Translations under genes and position numbers: made by a program
The notes under the pieces: generated by a model
Database searches by the model: none
The model's input: the letters and a program-made list of their open reading frames with translations, nothing else
What the model was told of the DNA's origin: nothing
DNA from: Larix kaempferi
Taxonomy: Eukaryota; Streptophyta; Pinopsida; Pinales; Pinaceae
Reading direction: 5' to 3'
Length of the DNA: 64,000 bases
NCBI GenBank assembly: GCA_027924585.1
Contig: BSBM01000826.1
Span: forward strand, 16,818,001-16,882,000
In this document: one piece after another, positions 12,851-26,285 of the stretch
Layout: every line of letters starts with the position of its first letter
Numbering within the stretch: position 1 is the stretch's first letter

Positions 12851-13502
12851 AAGTCCAAGGAAATTTTAGAAGAAAACACAACTGCACTAGATCTACTAGA
12901 GAGTGCACCTAATGACATACCCACTCATGAGCCTCCTTGTGAGAAAATCCAAATTTTGCTCCATGTTTTTCAAGAATTATATCACCAAGGACCTTGAATT
13001 AGATTGGATATATCAAGTAGAAGAATTTTATTGCCTTCATCAATAATCAATAGCACCCATAATTTCATCTATTGTTGAGTAGTAGAAGAAACGGATTTTT
13101 GTGCCCCATGTGGTGAAAAAAATTCAAATCATAACATCCAATGGAGGTCCTACAAAATGTAGTGGGATGTATGAGAGTATGAAGCTCCAAGTGGGGGACT
13201 ATTACTCAAATGAAACATATCAATCATTGAAATGGGAGGTTGTGATGCAATTCTAGGAGCATAATGGTTATGAACATTGGGACTTGATACAATGGATTTC
13301 AAGGAGTTATATTGAGCTTTAATTAGGGACATAAACACACCCTCAAACATCTCCACATCAATTATATTGAGATTTAAAGGTTTTATTATTTCCAGCAACA
13401 CCCACAGAGCGAGTGGGGTCTCACCCGAGATACCTAAGGGGGATGCAGGAACCACGTTTCCGTAGATCTAAGAGGACATGCATTATTCACATTCAATCAC
13501 AA
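12851..13502. other. No recognisable gene
   Basis: Decayed sequence between the gag relic and the left end of element A. A 101-codon minus-strand frame (13150-13455) has no recognisable motif and I treat it as chance. Confidence 0.5.
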
Positions 13503-13892
13503 TGTAACTCGAAGATCGACATAATAATCATTCGCATCAGAACATAATCATCACATAATCGACATGTTAATCAAATCTACACAATAACAGACTATTGAAG
13601 CATATCCGACATAACATATCGCATATCCATTCATAAAACATATTAAACTATGTTGCGATATCAAACATTGCGATAACACATATTCAATCACACTGCGACA
13701 ATTTACAATGAGACAAAGATATAAACAGTATGATCCTTCTCATTATTCATCATCATGTCTTACACATCGCAGAATCCACATGGATACACATCCGCAGAGT
13801 AGATCCAAGATAATATGCCCCAAAAATATATAAAAAATAAGCCCTTAGGCTTAAAATGATACTCCTATTTATAGGCTCACATGGATGTTACA
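13503..13892 (-). repeat. Putative 3' LTR of element A
   Basis: Read on the minus strand this 390-bp unit begins TGTAACATCCATG and ends CGAGTTACA, giving matching TGTAAC/GTTACA ends. A TATA box (CCTATAAATAGG) sits about 20 bp inside, at 13862-13875. No partner LTR is inside the window, so the inner end at about 13503 is uncertain. It could extend to about 13400. Confidence 0.45.
13862..13875 (-). promoter_or_regulatory. TATA box in element A LTR
   Basis: The minus strand reads CCTATAAATAGGAG close to the start of the putative LTR. This is a canonical plant TATA context that would drive minus-strand transcription. Confidence 0.5.
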
Positions 13893-14131
13893 CTTGGTCC
13901 ACTTCGCAGAATGACTCATTAACTAATTAACTAATTACTAACTACTCCACATTATCTGCCTTATTGCGCTCTGCGACTGGTCCTTTACCCTTGTCGTTGT
14001 CCCTTTCGTCGTTGAATGTACCAAAACGTGTGCACCTTAGCCCCGTGCCAACAGGCCCCCAACACAAACTTGTGGCTCGCCCTCGAGCCACCTCAGCTGG
14101 ATGTTGTTGGTGCATTCACCTACATTTTGAA

Positions 14132-16952
14132 CTAGTCGTAGGCTGCCTTGATCTGGTCAACATCTTCCTTGGACGTGGCTTTGAGCGTTGTGCAGTCTTC
14201 AAATTCTTTCTCTGTTGGGTGCTCACCTCCTGTTGGCTGCACTTTATCCATATTTTCTTTTATCTGTTTCATTACTGGGATTGCTTCGATCGCTAGTTGC
14301 TCCGCTTTCATCTGCAGTTCATCCAACTGCGTTGTTTTTCTTTATTGCCTTGTTCGTGCCTTATTGAAACAATACTGTAACTCTTTCAATTATGTTGTCT
14401 TCATCATCTGCGCTATTAGGGGCATCGCCTTAAGATATCCCCTCAATGCCTCTAATTGCGCCTCTACCTCACCAAGTTACACATTGAGCTGGCAGAAACT
14501 GCTCATCTTGCACAAGACTTCCCCAAAACCGCGACAGTTCTTCTGCAATGCTCTGTGCTACTTTCTCCAATTCTGTGATATCTTTCGCAACCTCCTTAAT
14601 GGTTCTCTTTCTTTATTCAAATTTCTCTGGAGGTGTTCTCGAAAGCTCCCTTGTATGCAATTCCTCATTCTCTTTCTGAATATCTGCGATGACTGCACCC
14701 AACCTTAATTCCTTAGCTTCCGCAAGCATTTCTTTGCCTATTTCTGGAACGTCTTCACATGCCATGGAGAAGGCATGTTGAAATATCCTTCTATACTCCA
14801 CTTACTTTGTCCTTTCATTCATTACCACCTCTTTTTCTTCACGGATTTGTTCAACCTCCACTTCAATGCTTCGTACTTGCTGCTTATAACTGACCATTTG
14901 ATCATGCGTGAACGCTTCGCAATCATTGATCTCTTCGCTCACCTCAGTGTGAGTGTGATGTAGCATAAACATAGGAAGCATGTTTAAGTTTATGTTGATG
15001 GTGTCTTTCCCTCGCAACGTGACATCCAAGTCTTCATTTCATGTCGTGATCACACTAGGTAACACCTGTATGATCCACCCCTGAGTATCGATATCTACAT
15101 CAACCCGGCGCACTTCTAACGCACTTGGCTCTGCTTGTCCTGGATGCATCCTTGTTTCCATGATTGCAGTGCTCAGCATCTACAATAACTGCGGCATTTG
15201 ATGAATGTATTTCGTCACATGTTGTGCTACTTTTGTGCGATTCTACTCTGCCACAGTTGTCATTTTCTCAAGTAGTTGATTCATTTGTTCGTCGGGGAGA
15301 CCAACAATAGTACTCCCCTAGCCTCTCTTCATGCAGTGCTTTGTCCTGGATTCCTATCATTGGGCCTCTAATTCTGAATCTGTCTGAGTATCTTTCGATG
15401 CCCCATCATGGCTTGCGGTGTGCGATTGGTCATCCGCACCTTCATCCTCCTCGTCAGAGTCCTTTGTTTCTTCTTGCATCTTCAGCACATCTGTCGTCTT
15501 CCCATCCTCTGGGTCCGACAGTTGATCATCCCTAACTAGAACCTTCCATTCATCTAGCCATTCCTCCACTATGGCGTCCAATTCTCCTTCGCTCGGCATA
15601 TATTGCGTCATTAGCCATTGCTTTTGTGGGTCTGCATGTGCTTGGATGAATATCGCTTGAGGCCTCACAACAATCCTCGTGATCCTCCTATGCTTCTTCA
15701 TTGCATCTTTCGTTAGTCACAGAATCTTCACTGCTTATGTTCGCAGCTCTTCTAAATAAATATAAAACTAAATATTTTTGCCTTTTTGCCTTTCCTTGTC
15801 GTTCAATGCCCATAAGTTCTAGTATCGTGCCCCTCAGCACACTTTGACTGTCTCTGTCTCCATGCCCTAATATTGCGGTGGTTCCATCCATGCAACCAGT
15901 GCAATTAACAATAAAATCCACAAGTATGTGAAGGGATTACCCTTATCTTGTGCTGCCACTGCATCCTCCATCAACTCATTAAGTAAAAACAATGACCAGT
16001 TCATTTGAACTTCAGTCGTGCACAGCTCCGCCGATGCAATTACCCCTGATGTGCACTGATTGGGGTGATTCTTCCTCACGATCTTTATGGCCAATAACTT
16101 CACTGTGAGCCTTGCAGATCAATCATTGATTGTGCCCATCAAATATCCCCTGGTGTTTTTCTCCACCCCATACTTGGCCTTCATCTTCGTAGCTAGCTTT
16201 TTTTCATTGTCCTTCCCTTGGAAGTATTGCGATGGATCTACCCCTACCTTGGGTATTCCAGTGATCTGTGCAATCAAATCCACAGTGATCAGAATATTCA
16301 TGTCGAGCCATAAGCATCCTCCATGAAAGCATACTAGTAGTTTATTTATGCATGTGTCCACCTCCCCCTTTCGCCCAAAATGTGGCATGTGAATAATTGA
16401 TAGGATCCCTGATCGCTCCAACCCCAATATTCATTGCATTCTATCCCTAGTGATTGGACCTCCATCTTCATGTGTTCTATCAATAAATGTCCACTGAGTG
16501 CACTCTAGATACGCCAAGATGTCATGATAGTTGTATTTCAGTTTTTGCAGTCACTGCAATACGTCTCTTGAGGTGTGGACACCCTCAGGTGTCGTTTTCT
16601 CAACTATGGTATACTTCGAATTCTTCCCAAGTCTTATCGTTGGAGACCCTTCCTTCTACGATGGCACATACCCTGGAATGTCCGCTACTGCCAGACCTTG
16701 CTTCCTTCCTCTTACTGCTACTATTTCTTCCTCTGCAGCACCTGATGTGCCTGCTTCTCCCCCTGCCACTGTAGCCCTTTTTGAGGCATGGGTAGTCTTC
16801 ATTCTCCTTTTTGGATCCGTCGGCCGGTTGGCGCTTCCTTTCTTCCTGAATACCTGCGCTGGTGCAAATGCAATCTCTCGTTTTTCTTCAATGATGGTCA
16901 CCCTTTCCCTAGGTTGTTCCTACATGCTAGTGCTGGAGATCACATGCACCAT
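14132..16952 (-). pseudogene. Extra sense-strand ORF of element A (PMD/transposon-associated-like), degenerate
   Basis: A coding relic of about 940 codons lies between the integrase end and the 3' LTR, on the same strand as pol. Almost all of it is in one frame from an ATG at 16952 to about 14400, with one late shift into the frame ending at 14132. Roughly a dozen stops interrupt it. The N-terminal part is basic and Ala/Gly-rich. The middle contains LECTQWTFIDRTHEDGGPIT, ILSIIHMPHFGRKGEVDTCI, MNILITVDLIAQITGIPKVG, then KLLAIKIVRKNHPNQCTSGV and LLLIALVAWMEPPQY. The C-terminal third is acidic and coiled-coil-like (QVRSIEVEVEQIREEKEVV, IQKENEELHTRELS). The central helix-rich block resembles the plant-mobile-domain/putative transposon protein class by eye. 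Extra ORFs 3' of pol are known in plant Ty3/gypsy elements. The family assignment is inference. Confidence 0.65.
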
Positions 16953-17452
16953 CGCAACTGAATTCAATTCACTTAGCTTCGCTCTGAAACTTCTTTCACA
17001 ATTCTCACAATGCACAATGGGTCAAAATGTCCATATGTGCATGCTTTTATAGCTTTCCTGCTCCCCATCCATTGAGTCAATTTTGGACAATGATTTCCAA
17101 ATCCTCCGTCGATTTACCAAATCCTGCGCACTCATTGGTCATTAAATGCATCTTCATCCACTTGCGTCATCATCCACCGTGTCTTAAGTGCTGCATTTAT
17201 TGCCTGATTTGACCATTTCACTCTCCACCAGACGTCGACAGGCCCCAAACCTCGTCGTTGTTTCAAAATTTATCGCTATTCCATCGACATACATATGAAT
17301 TCCAACCGTTTCGCAGTTACTTCGACAGATGCAATAACTCAACCCTTGTCATCGTTTTGTCAACACATGACCTCGATGAACTCCCGATCTTCGTAGTGTT
17401 CCTATTTCAATTTTTTTTCTTTTTTTTACACTTGTTTTCTTCCTCAATGGCT
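16953..17452 (-). other. Spacer between integrase end and extra ORF of element A
   Basis: No clear domain. The minus-strand frame is broken by several stops. It may hold the untranslated link or a decayed N-terminal extension of the extra ORF. Confidence 0.4.
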
Positions 17453-17787
17453 CTACGCCATGCTATCTCGATAGGGCTTTATCCGGATTCCATTCACTAG
17501 ATTTGGAAAAAGTGTTCCATCTAACTTTTTCAACTGAACTTCACCCCCGTCAGTGATGAAATTTATGATGTATGGACCAAGCCAATGCATCTGGAGCTTA
17601 CCTGAATGTTTCGCGAACTTACTGTCATATAGGAGAACCATATCTCCACCCTAAAAGTGCTTTGCCTTTACATGGCAATCATGACATTCCTTCTGTCGAT
17701 CTTTTTCTACCTGTTGATGAAATCTCGTGATGAAGCGATCTTCTTCAAGCTGTAGTAGCTACACCAATATTTCTTCAATGGCCCCAT
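17453..17787 (-). pseudogene. Element A integrase C-terminal part
   Basis: Minus-strand reading gives EEDRFITRFHQQVEKDRQKE, one stop, then MVLLYDSKFAKHSGKLQMHW, LGPYIINFITDGGEVQLKKL and NGIRIKPYRD. This is the SH3-like C-terminal module typical of gypsy integrases. The frame is cut at 17787 by insertion of element B and continues in phase at 31567-31762. The TAG/TAA stops show that it is not functional. Confidence 0.85.
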
Positions 17788-20545
17788 TGTAGTGCTCTGG
17801 TTTTTTACAGCAGAGCACTATGTAAAATTTCTCAGTTAATTTTCTACGTTTTAAACTTTATCAAGTGTATGGAAGTAAATTTCTAACAATTACTATGTGC
17901 CTAAATGATATTTAGTGTACTTTCGTGTTTTCCATCAACCTTACATTCGTAATTTAAAATAAGCAAGCATATCAATAATTCCTTTTCAACAATCATGTTC
18001 CAGCATAAGAATATGTTTCACAACTCAGTAAATCAGTAAATAGCAAGTTATGCATGTTTACAGTAAGTTTTAGCATAATAGTCAAATAACGGAAATTACC
18101 TGATGCTGATGCTAACCGTAAGTTGTAGCGGTTTGTATAACCTCTTAGGCAGCCAAACTGAAGTGTCCACCCTACCAACCAGCTATTATCTTGCTGGCCC
18201 TTGGAAATCAAAGGATTTCCAAGCCCCCGAGCCCACAATCTGATAATCCCGAGAGCGGTGTTTCCTTTTGTTCTCAAAATCTTTCTGTTCTCCAAACTTT
18301 CTGTTCTCCCAACTTCTGTTCTCCAAACTTCTTTTCTTCCCCAATCCAAAAAAACCTCCCCTTTCTCCAAGCTCTCCCCCTCTATATAATTTCCCTTCCT
18401 CGAGAATATCTTGGGCTTACTCCACCGCCCCAAAATCCCCCTCTCGAGCCCCTCAACATTTAATCCTATCACCAGTTCATTCATACACGGTTCTTTATAA
18501 AAATGTATAATTAATTACTCTTATGGAAAATTTATTTGGTTTTGGATTGACGGTCGTAAGTATTTATTACCGTGGGAATTATCACCCAAAGGTTATCCAT
18601 TCGGGACAAGCTTCATCAAATACAAGTCTATCCGCCATCCTTGGTATTTTAATGTTATTAATGTAATTAATAAAATATTATATAATTAGTTGCCCCTTTT
18701 CAACTTGGACATGATGTGTCTTAATGGTCCACCTTATCCGTCGAGACCACTTAGCTTGAGGTTTAAATTCCAAGATTAACATTGAATAATTAAATAACCA
18801 TTTTCCATCACATCACGTTCATTCCAAAAATGATTATCCTATTATGGCTAACTTTTGAAATGGAAATAATCACACAATATTAATTTATAAATCAATCTTT
18901 TAAATCTTACTTATATTGCAATTGTTACGATAGGGATATAAATGTTGCTGGAATATTATTAATTAAGTAATAATAATAATTAGATCACCATTTATTAATT
19001 ATTAATAATAATTAAATCACCATTTAACAATAATAAAAGGTGAATTAATCATAGTATTCTTAATTATTTGTTTATCACATGAGTACCCTATCATCAACAT
19101 AGCATCCTTGTTCTTATAAACAAAGCACTTGTGAGGGCTTAAACAATTTTACTAATTAATTAGACACTATCATTACCCTATTCACAACAGTTCTCCTATG
19201 ACAATGTTAACTGACGACACTTGTCTTAGTTTATTATTACAATGTTTTCATATAATTACTAATTCACTTATTTACACATTGACAACCTAACCATTCATTA
19301 CCTAAGTTGATTGATGTATCCTTAACTGAGTTATCTATGACATTTATACTACTATTCAAGCATGACAAGTATGTTATACACCAGTAATATTGTACACGTA
19401 CAAGGTGTGCATGCATGGCCAGTGTATGCACATGTCGGATATGTACTATAAACAGACCCCATTCCGCCTATGCATACTTGCTAACTAATAATAGTATCTA
19501 CCCCCATGCAGAAGAGCAAGCATAATATATAGTATAATTACTTTAACATCCTCGGTTATTTAACAGTTAACCCTTTACGATTTAACATCATTGTCTTTAT
19601 GTTTTCATTAGTTTAATCAATCAAGTACAGGAAGGGTGCCTACTTCCACTAACTCGGAATCAAGGAATACTAAACCCCCAACAGTACTAACTAACACATC
19701 CTCCCATCATAACCTACGTCCAGCATCCTCCCTATCCTCCCTCTGCTAGTACAACAGTGGATGTCGGACTCACCGATCTGACCACATAGAACTTGAGAGC
19801 GATAGCGTCGGCTGAACAACGGACCTATCCTCCCCTAGCAGGCATCCGACCATCGTCATCACAACAACATGGGGAGCGTGTCTCAGCACGGCCCTCCCAC
19901 GACCTCGGGTCTCATGGAACCATAGGGTGGGAAACACATCCATCCCTCTCAACATACTGGGCCTACGCCCTTATCAACTCATACTTGCTGCTATCGGGAT
20001 TATCAGTTTATGTTATCGTATCCTCATTTTGGCTGCTGAGGTTTGCTGTATGAACATGTTTTCCTTTCCAATATATATCAGATCAAGTAACTGGCTATCC
20101 CATAGCCCTTGAGTCCTGTAGGTTAGTATTTTGCAAAATACAATTTATAGAAATCCTTTTCCATTGATCGCCAATTGATCCATGTTATCATTTTATTTCA
20201 TGTAACCTTTTTAGCTCATCATAGATGCGTATGACATATAACATTTCAATAATTCATATAAGAAGATGGTATCCACGTACCGAATCATATATTTCACATT
20301 TCATTAATGAAAACATATAAACATATACTGCAATCGTAAAATAAGGAAATCATATGATAATCATGACATCATAACCGCATAACATAGTAACATCATACTC
20401 ATGGTGAAATCATAAAACAGAGTAACATCATATAATGAGGTCCAATATAGTTTACTCAGTCGAGCTGAGTTCAACAGAATATATAAGAAATAAAGTATGG
20501 TGTATCTAACTAATAAATATGCCGAATCAAAATATGGGTGTTACA
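17788..20545 (-). repeat. 3' LTR of element B
   Basis: This is a 2758-bp direct repeat of 28809-31566. On the coding (minus) strand it starts at 20545. A TATA box lies at 18381-18390, implying a U3 of about 2.1 kb and an R-U5 of about 0.6 kb. Downstream of the TATA box is a plus-strand pyrimidine-rich block with repeated TTCTGTTCTCC (18284-18345). Confidence 0.97.
18381..18390 (-). promoter_or_regulatory. TATA box, element B 3' LTR
   Basis: The minus strand reads ATTATATAGA followed by a GGGGGAG run. The identical site lies at 29402-29411 in the 5' LTR, where it would act as the element promoter. Confidence 0.6.
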
Positions 20546-20565
20546 TACACCCACCCTTCGGAAAA
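20546..20565 (-). promoter_or_regulatory. Polypurine tract of element B
   Basis: The minus strand reads CGAAGGGTGGGTGTA immediately before the LTR start TGTAACACCC, the expected place for plus-strand DNA priming. Confidence 0.75.
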
Positions 20566-20584
20566 CTTCGTCCCGAAGTTATGG

Positions 20585-23500
20585 TCAAAATAGTGAGGGA
20601 AAATCTCGACGCATGGTCTCTGCATCCTCCCAGGTAGCAGACCCTGGGCTATACTTGTCCCATTGGACCTTAACTTGGTCCACATGGCGACTACGGAGCT
20701 GTCGAACCCTACGATCAAGTATACGTAATGGTTCGACCCTGAAGGTTCCCTCGTCCGAGACCTGCAATTCCTTCCAATGAATTTTGTGAGTCTCATCAGC
20801 TATGTAATGTCGTAATACAGAAACATGAAATACATTATGAGTTTTATGCAAGTGGGGTGGCAGCGTGAGACGATAAGCAACTGGTCCGATTTTCTCAAGA
20901 ATCTCAAATGGACCTATAAAGCGAGGTGACAACTTGGTACCCTTCCCAAACCGAATGGTACTTTTATTTGGTCTGATGCGAATAAATACACGATCCCCTA
21001 CTCCATAAGTTCTATCTGATCTGTGGGCATCAGCGTAACTCTTTTGCCTATCCTGTGCTTCCTTCAGCCGCTGCCTAATCTGTATCACTTGCTCCTCCAT
21101 TTCCTGAATCAATTCAGGCCCAATTAAAACTCGATCCTCTAACCTGTCCCAACTGAGTGGTGTCCTGCACAGCCTCCCATACAATGCCTGATATGGCGGC
21201 ATACCAATGGAGCTGTGATGACTATTGTTGTATGCAAACTCCACTAAAGGAAGATATTTCTCCCACTGTGTCTGCTGATCCATAACATACATCCTAAGCA
21301 TGTCCTCCATCACTTGATTCACCCTCTCAGTCTGTCCATCTGTCTCGGGGTGATAAGTTGAGCTTAAGTTCAACTATGTCCCTAATGCTGACTGCATGCT
21401 TGTCCAAAATCTGGAGGTGAACTTAGGGTCTCTGTCAGAGATTATCTTTTTAGGAACTCCATGAAGACGTACAATCTCATTTATGAATACCCTTGCCACA
21501 TCTGTCACATCATAGGTGTCTCTGACTGGAATGAAGTGAGCACTTTTGGTCAGTTTGTCAACTACCACCAAAATAGCATTATGTCTCAGAGATGTGAGTG
21601 GTAGTCCTACAACGAAGTCCATGGAAATGACTTCCCATTTAGTCATAGGGATATCATGCGGTTGTAGGAGACCGGCCGGGTGATGGTGATCTGCCTTCAC
21701 TTGTTGACACTCAAGGCACCTCGAAACAAAATCCACTACATCCATCTTCATACCTGGCCAAAAGAAGAGTTGCTTCATGTCAGCATACATCTTCTTCACC
21801 CCTGGGTGCGCACAGTAATGCGATCTATGGTCCTCTCTAAGGATGGTTTCCCTAATATCACCTTCCTTAGGAACATACATCCTTCCCTGATACCGCAACA
21901 ATCCATCTACCTCAAGATGGTACCCATCATACTTCAATTCCTGTTTCTTTCCATTCTGAATAGCTGAGGTTACTTTTAGATACCAACTATCGCCCAATAG
22001 TTGTCCTAGTACCCTTTCCCTCAAGTCAACCTTCAAGGGAATTAAGGATAAAAGTCTCGGCCTTCGGCTTAGAGCGTCTGCCACCACATTCTCCTTTCCT
22101 TTGATGTAAGAGATACCAAAGTCATACTCACTCATGAACTCACTCCATCTCCTTTGCCTAGCATTCAAATCCCTTTGGGTAAAGATGTATTGCAAGCTCT
22201 GATGGTCTGTTTTAAGGGTGAAGCTTCTACCAACTAGGTAGTGCCTCCATAATTTTAGTGCCAACATTACTACTGCCAATTCTAGATCATGCGTGGCATA
22301 CTGCTCCTCATGAGGTTTCAACTTTCGATATGCATAAGCTATTACCCCACCTTCCTGCATCAACACCGCTCCTAATCCTTGCTTCGAGGCGTCGGTGCAT
22401 ACCATGAAATCTTTATCCATGTCTGGTACCCGCAAGATCGGTGCACTTGTCAACAATCTTTTTAACTCTGTAAAAGAGGCATCGCATTCATCGATCCATT
22501 CATACCAGACTCCCTTGCGTTGCAAGGTGGTAATAGGTTTTGCAATTTTAGAAAATCCTTCCACAAACCTCCGGTAATAGCCTGCTAACCCCATGAAGCT
22601 GCGCACCTCATGAGCATTCCTTGGAATTGGCCAATCTTCGATGGCCTTTACCTTTTCTGGGTCTACAGAGATCCCTTCACCTGAGATGATGTGCCCCAAG
22701 TAGTGAATCTCTTTTTGGAAGAAGGAACACTTTGACAATTTACCATAAAGTTTATGTTCCCTTAAGCATGTCAAGACTAACCGCAAGTGTTCCTCGTGCT
22801 CCTTCTCATTCTTAGAATAGATAAGAATATCATCTAAGAAGACCTGAACAAAGCGGTCCAAGTATTTTCGGAAGACACCATTCATGAGGCTCATGAATAC
22901 AGCTGGAGCATTGGTCAAACCAAATGGTACCACTACAAACTCGTAATGCCCAAATCGAGTTCGAAAGGCAGTCTTAGGAATGTCGCCTTCCTTGATCCTC
23001 AACTGGTGATACCCTGATCGTAAATCAATCTTTGAGAAGACTGACGCACCTTTCATTTGATCAAAGAGGTCATCAATTCTTGGTATGGGATACCTGTTCT
23101 TCACGGTGGCCTTGTTCAAATCTCTGTAATCTATGCACAGTCGCAGAGATCCATCCTTCTTCTTAACGAAGATCACTGGTGCTCCCCACGGTGAGATACT
23201 AGGTCTAATCAGTCCCAAATCTAGCAATTCTTTTAACTGGATCTGTAACTCACGGAGCTCTGGAGTTGTCATTCTATAAGGATTTTTTGAGATAGGTTCT
23301 GCACCAGGTTTTAGTTCGATTGTGAAATCGAGCTCTCTTTCTGGAGGTAGTCCTGGTAATTCCTTCGGAAAGACATCCTTGAACTCAAAAAGTACTGGGT
23401 AAGAATTCAAGGAAGGTCCTTTACTATCGCTCACGGCCTCCACTACGAACAACTGGCATCCTTGTCTTAGGCACCGCTTGGATTTCACCATAGAGATGAA

Positions 23501-25105
23501 ACGGAGGGATACCTTCCTCTTCAAGCCTTGGATTTGAATTGTCCTTCCCTCGTCATCGAGGCACAACACCTTCTTTGCATAGCAGTCTATGAAAGCTCTA
23601 TGGTCTTCTAACCAATCCATGCCAATAATGAGGTCATAAGTCCCCAAATTGGTGACATAAGCATCCAACTTAGTGGTGCAAACTCCTAAGTCAACCCCAC
23701 AACCTCTCACTTTAAGACCTACTGGTTGCTTAGTTCCTGAAGCCATTTCAACCAGTTTGAAATCATCGTGCTCGTAGGCTGCCAACCCACATTTATCTAA
23801 TGCAAATGGTGAAATAAAACTATCAGTTGCTCCTGGATCAAACAAAATTTTAAGTTTGACATTGTTTACATTACCAGTGGATTCTACTACGGTAGACTGA
23901 TGTTCTGCCTGGTGGTTATGCACCGCTGCATGAATCCGATGACTGTTACCCGAACTATCCATGGGTGCCTTTCCTTCCCTGTGCCTGCTGCTTGACTGAC
24001 CCTTGGGACAGTCTCGCTGGAAATGAGGACCTCCGCATCCCCAACAAGAGAGATTGGGAGGGGCTTGCCTGTTGCTCGAAGGAATCCTCTGAGATGAGTT
24101 CCTTCCCCTGGTTCCTCTAAAACCCCTTGCTCCTCTATAGGAACTTCCCTGTGTACGTCCCTGGCTTTGGTGGGTTGCGGACGATGCCTGCGAGATTGAG
24201 TTAACTGAAGTATTACCCCTCGGTGTGAACCGGTTACCATAAGGAGGAGGTCTAGATTGTCCTCCCCTGAAGTAAGGACGTGATGCCTTCCCTGAAACAT
24301 ACTGATTGGTTCCTGTCAACTTATTGCCCCCTTTTCCATCTGACATATCAGCTGCATAACAAGCATACTCAACTGCCATGGCAACTGAAGTTGGCTTCCA
24401 CATCCGCACAGCAGCTCTAATCTTGTAGTTAAGTCCATACACAAAACGCTCTACCTGACAATCATCTGCATCTAGGTAAGGAACATATTTTACCAGTTCC
24501 ATAAACCGAGATTCATACTCCTCCACCGTCTTGTCTCCCTGTACTAAGGCATGGAGTGCACCTGCCTGTTCTTCCTTGTAATAATTTGGCAAATACTTCA
24601 TGTGGAACCTCTCCTCGAACAGTTCCCAAGAAGTTGTAAGAGGAGTAAGGTGCAACTGCTTCTCGATATCTGACCACCAATTCAAAGCATCACCTTTAAG
24701 CTGGAAGACGGCCATCCTAGCCTTGGAACTAGATGTGTACTCATTCAATGCGAAGCATCTATTTATGCCTTCTAGCCATGCTTCGGCATGCTTACCGGGT
24801 CGTCCTCCTGAAAACTCTGGAACCTTTATCTTTTGCAACTCCCTCGATATGTCCTGAAGCGGTTCCAGCCTTGGGCCATGTGCCCTTTCAGAGTTCTCTC
24901 GACTTACTTGAGTGGTTTCCACCTCGACGGCCCTTTCCGACTGCCTGTTCATCGTGGTCATAATAGCCTCCAAAGACCTCATTATGATCTGTATTTCAGG
25001 CGTTGAGGTTGATCGTGGCGGTGTTGGCGGTGATGACGGTGGCGGAGGTGGCGGTGACGGTGGTCGACCTTGACCCCGTCCTCGACCTCTGCGTGTTGTT
25101 ACCAT
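20585..25105 (-). pseudogene. Element B gag-pol polyprotein (one in-frame stop)
   Basis: A single frame of 1507 codons starts at the ATG at 25105 ([11 protein letters not shown], preferred over an upstream Met at 25138). It is broken only by a TAG at 21374-21376 inside the integrase core. Counting from 25138, the order is: proline-rich N-terminus; capsid about 105-240 ([10 protein letters not shown]); CCHC knuckle [13 protein letters not shown] at 365-377; protease [11 protein letters not shown] at 433; RT 645-815 with [10 protein letters not shown]; RNase H 910-1025 (CTDAS, ADALS); integrase zinc region about 1105-1145; and integrase core with MDFVVGLP and SDRDPKF. After the stop come YHPETDGQTERVNQ, the GPFEILEKIG module and a chromodomain end VKVQWDKYSP, ATWEDAETM. 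The protease triad reads D-P-G instead of the usual D-S/T-G. Apart from the stop and this change the protein looks complete. Confidence 0.95.
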
Positions 25106-26285
25106 GATAGTTCCTGAGTTTGTTGAAAATAAAATCATGTCCTTAGTTGTTCAATCAAATACACGCGGAACTAAAATGTAGGTATTCATACACTTATACT
25201 TATGCATAAGAAATAACTTGCATCATGAGATAACAGATTGTCAGGATTAGCGCAGTAAAATCTATAGTCGTTTTTATTAAACAATCTTTGTCATGGTGTT
25301 CAGCTCGTAATGCTGGTCTTAACGGTGTCTTGTTTTTGAGATTTCGTGTCTCTTTCATCCCTTCGACTAGGAGTTGAAATCTCGGCAAAAATTTTACTAT
25401 CTCTATTTTAGTTAACTTTAAATGTTACCCTTTAATCTAAACAACCTAATTGACATTAATTTATCTTAAAATTCTGAATCCTCTAATCAACTTTAGGTTT
25501 AATTAAAGTTAATCCTAAACATAGAGACTCTAATCATAATCTAACTTTTATTTATATGAATTTTAAATCAACCTAAAAACTATTATATATATATATATTG
25601 CATTAAATTTACAATTATATCTCCATACTTTTAGCAATATATATATATCATAAATATCAATTTTGAAAGAACTACAATTGAATTTTTAAATAATTAAATT
25701 TTCAAAATTAATTAAATTTAAATTTTATAACAATTAAAATTTTTAAAATTTAAATAATTTTAAACATTAAACAATTTGAAACATTTAAACAATTTATTTC
25801 AAGTTTTAAACCGTTTATTATATATATATTTTTTTCATTTTTAAACACTATAACATCTCACGCGGACTTCGACGCGCGTCCACCCTACCTACCTCCTCGT
25901 GTCTCCCACTCCACCGTCACCTTCTCCTATCCCTTTCCCCAATCGGCACCTCCTCACGAGGCATGAAGTTACTCCTCCAAGGCCATCCACCCACTACCGC
26001 CTGCTCCACCTATTAACTTCGACCAGGTTTCTACCTCTCGCCAGACCAACCGGCTCAAAGATCCACGAGGAGGCCTGGGCTGCATGCACCCCCTCTCCCC
26101 ATTAACCAAAACGTGGTACCTCCCCCTACTAAGCGGTGCTTCGTCTCCCGCGCGCGAGCCTGGTCTCCCATTCAGCGCGTGGGTCTGGTGAGACCATTCG
26201 TTGAAAATAGAATGTTGAATTTAAAAACTGGCTATGTTTTAGAAATTGAAAGCTGAAACCTAATACAATTATTCTGAGTTACTAT

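Noticed and set aside
14148-14708. 186-codon plus-strand open frame
   Set aside because: It is the reverse-strand shadow of the element A extra ORF, Cys/Ser/Phe-rich, with no domain motif.
16531-17052. 173-codon plus-strand open frame
   Set aside because: Shadow of the N-terminal part of the element A extra ORF; the minus-strand frame has coherent residue patterns and the same phase as its continuation.
17993-18484. 163-codon minus-strand open frame, repeated at 29014-29505
   Set aside because: It lies in the R-U5 part of both LTRs of element B, overlapping the TATA region. It has no family similarity and is probably chance openness in purine-rich LTR sequence.
23887-24300. 137-codon minus-strand frame inside element B gag
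   Set aside because: Alternative frame of the gag zinc-knuckle region, with no independent motif.
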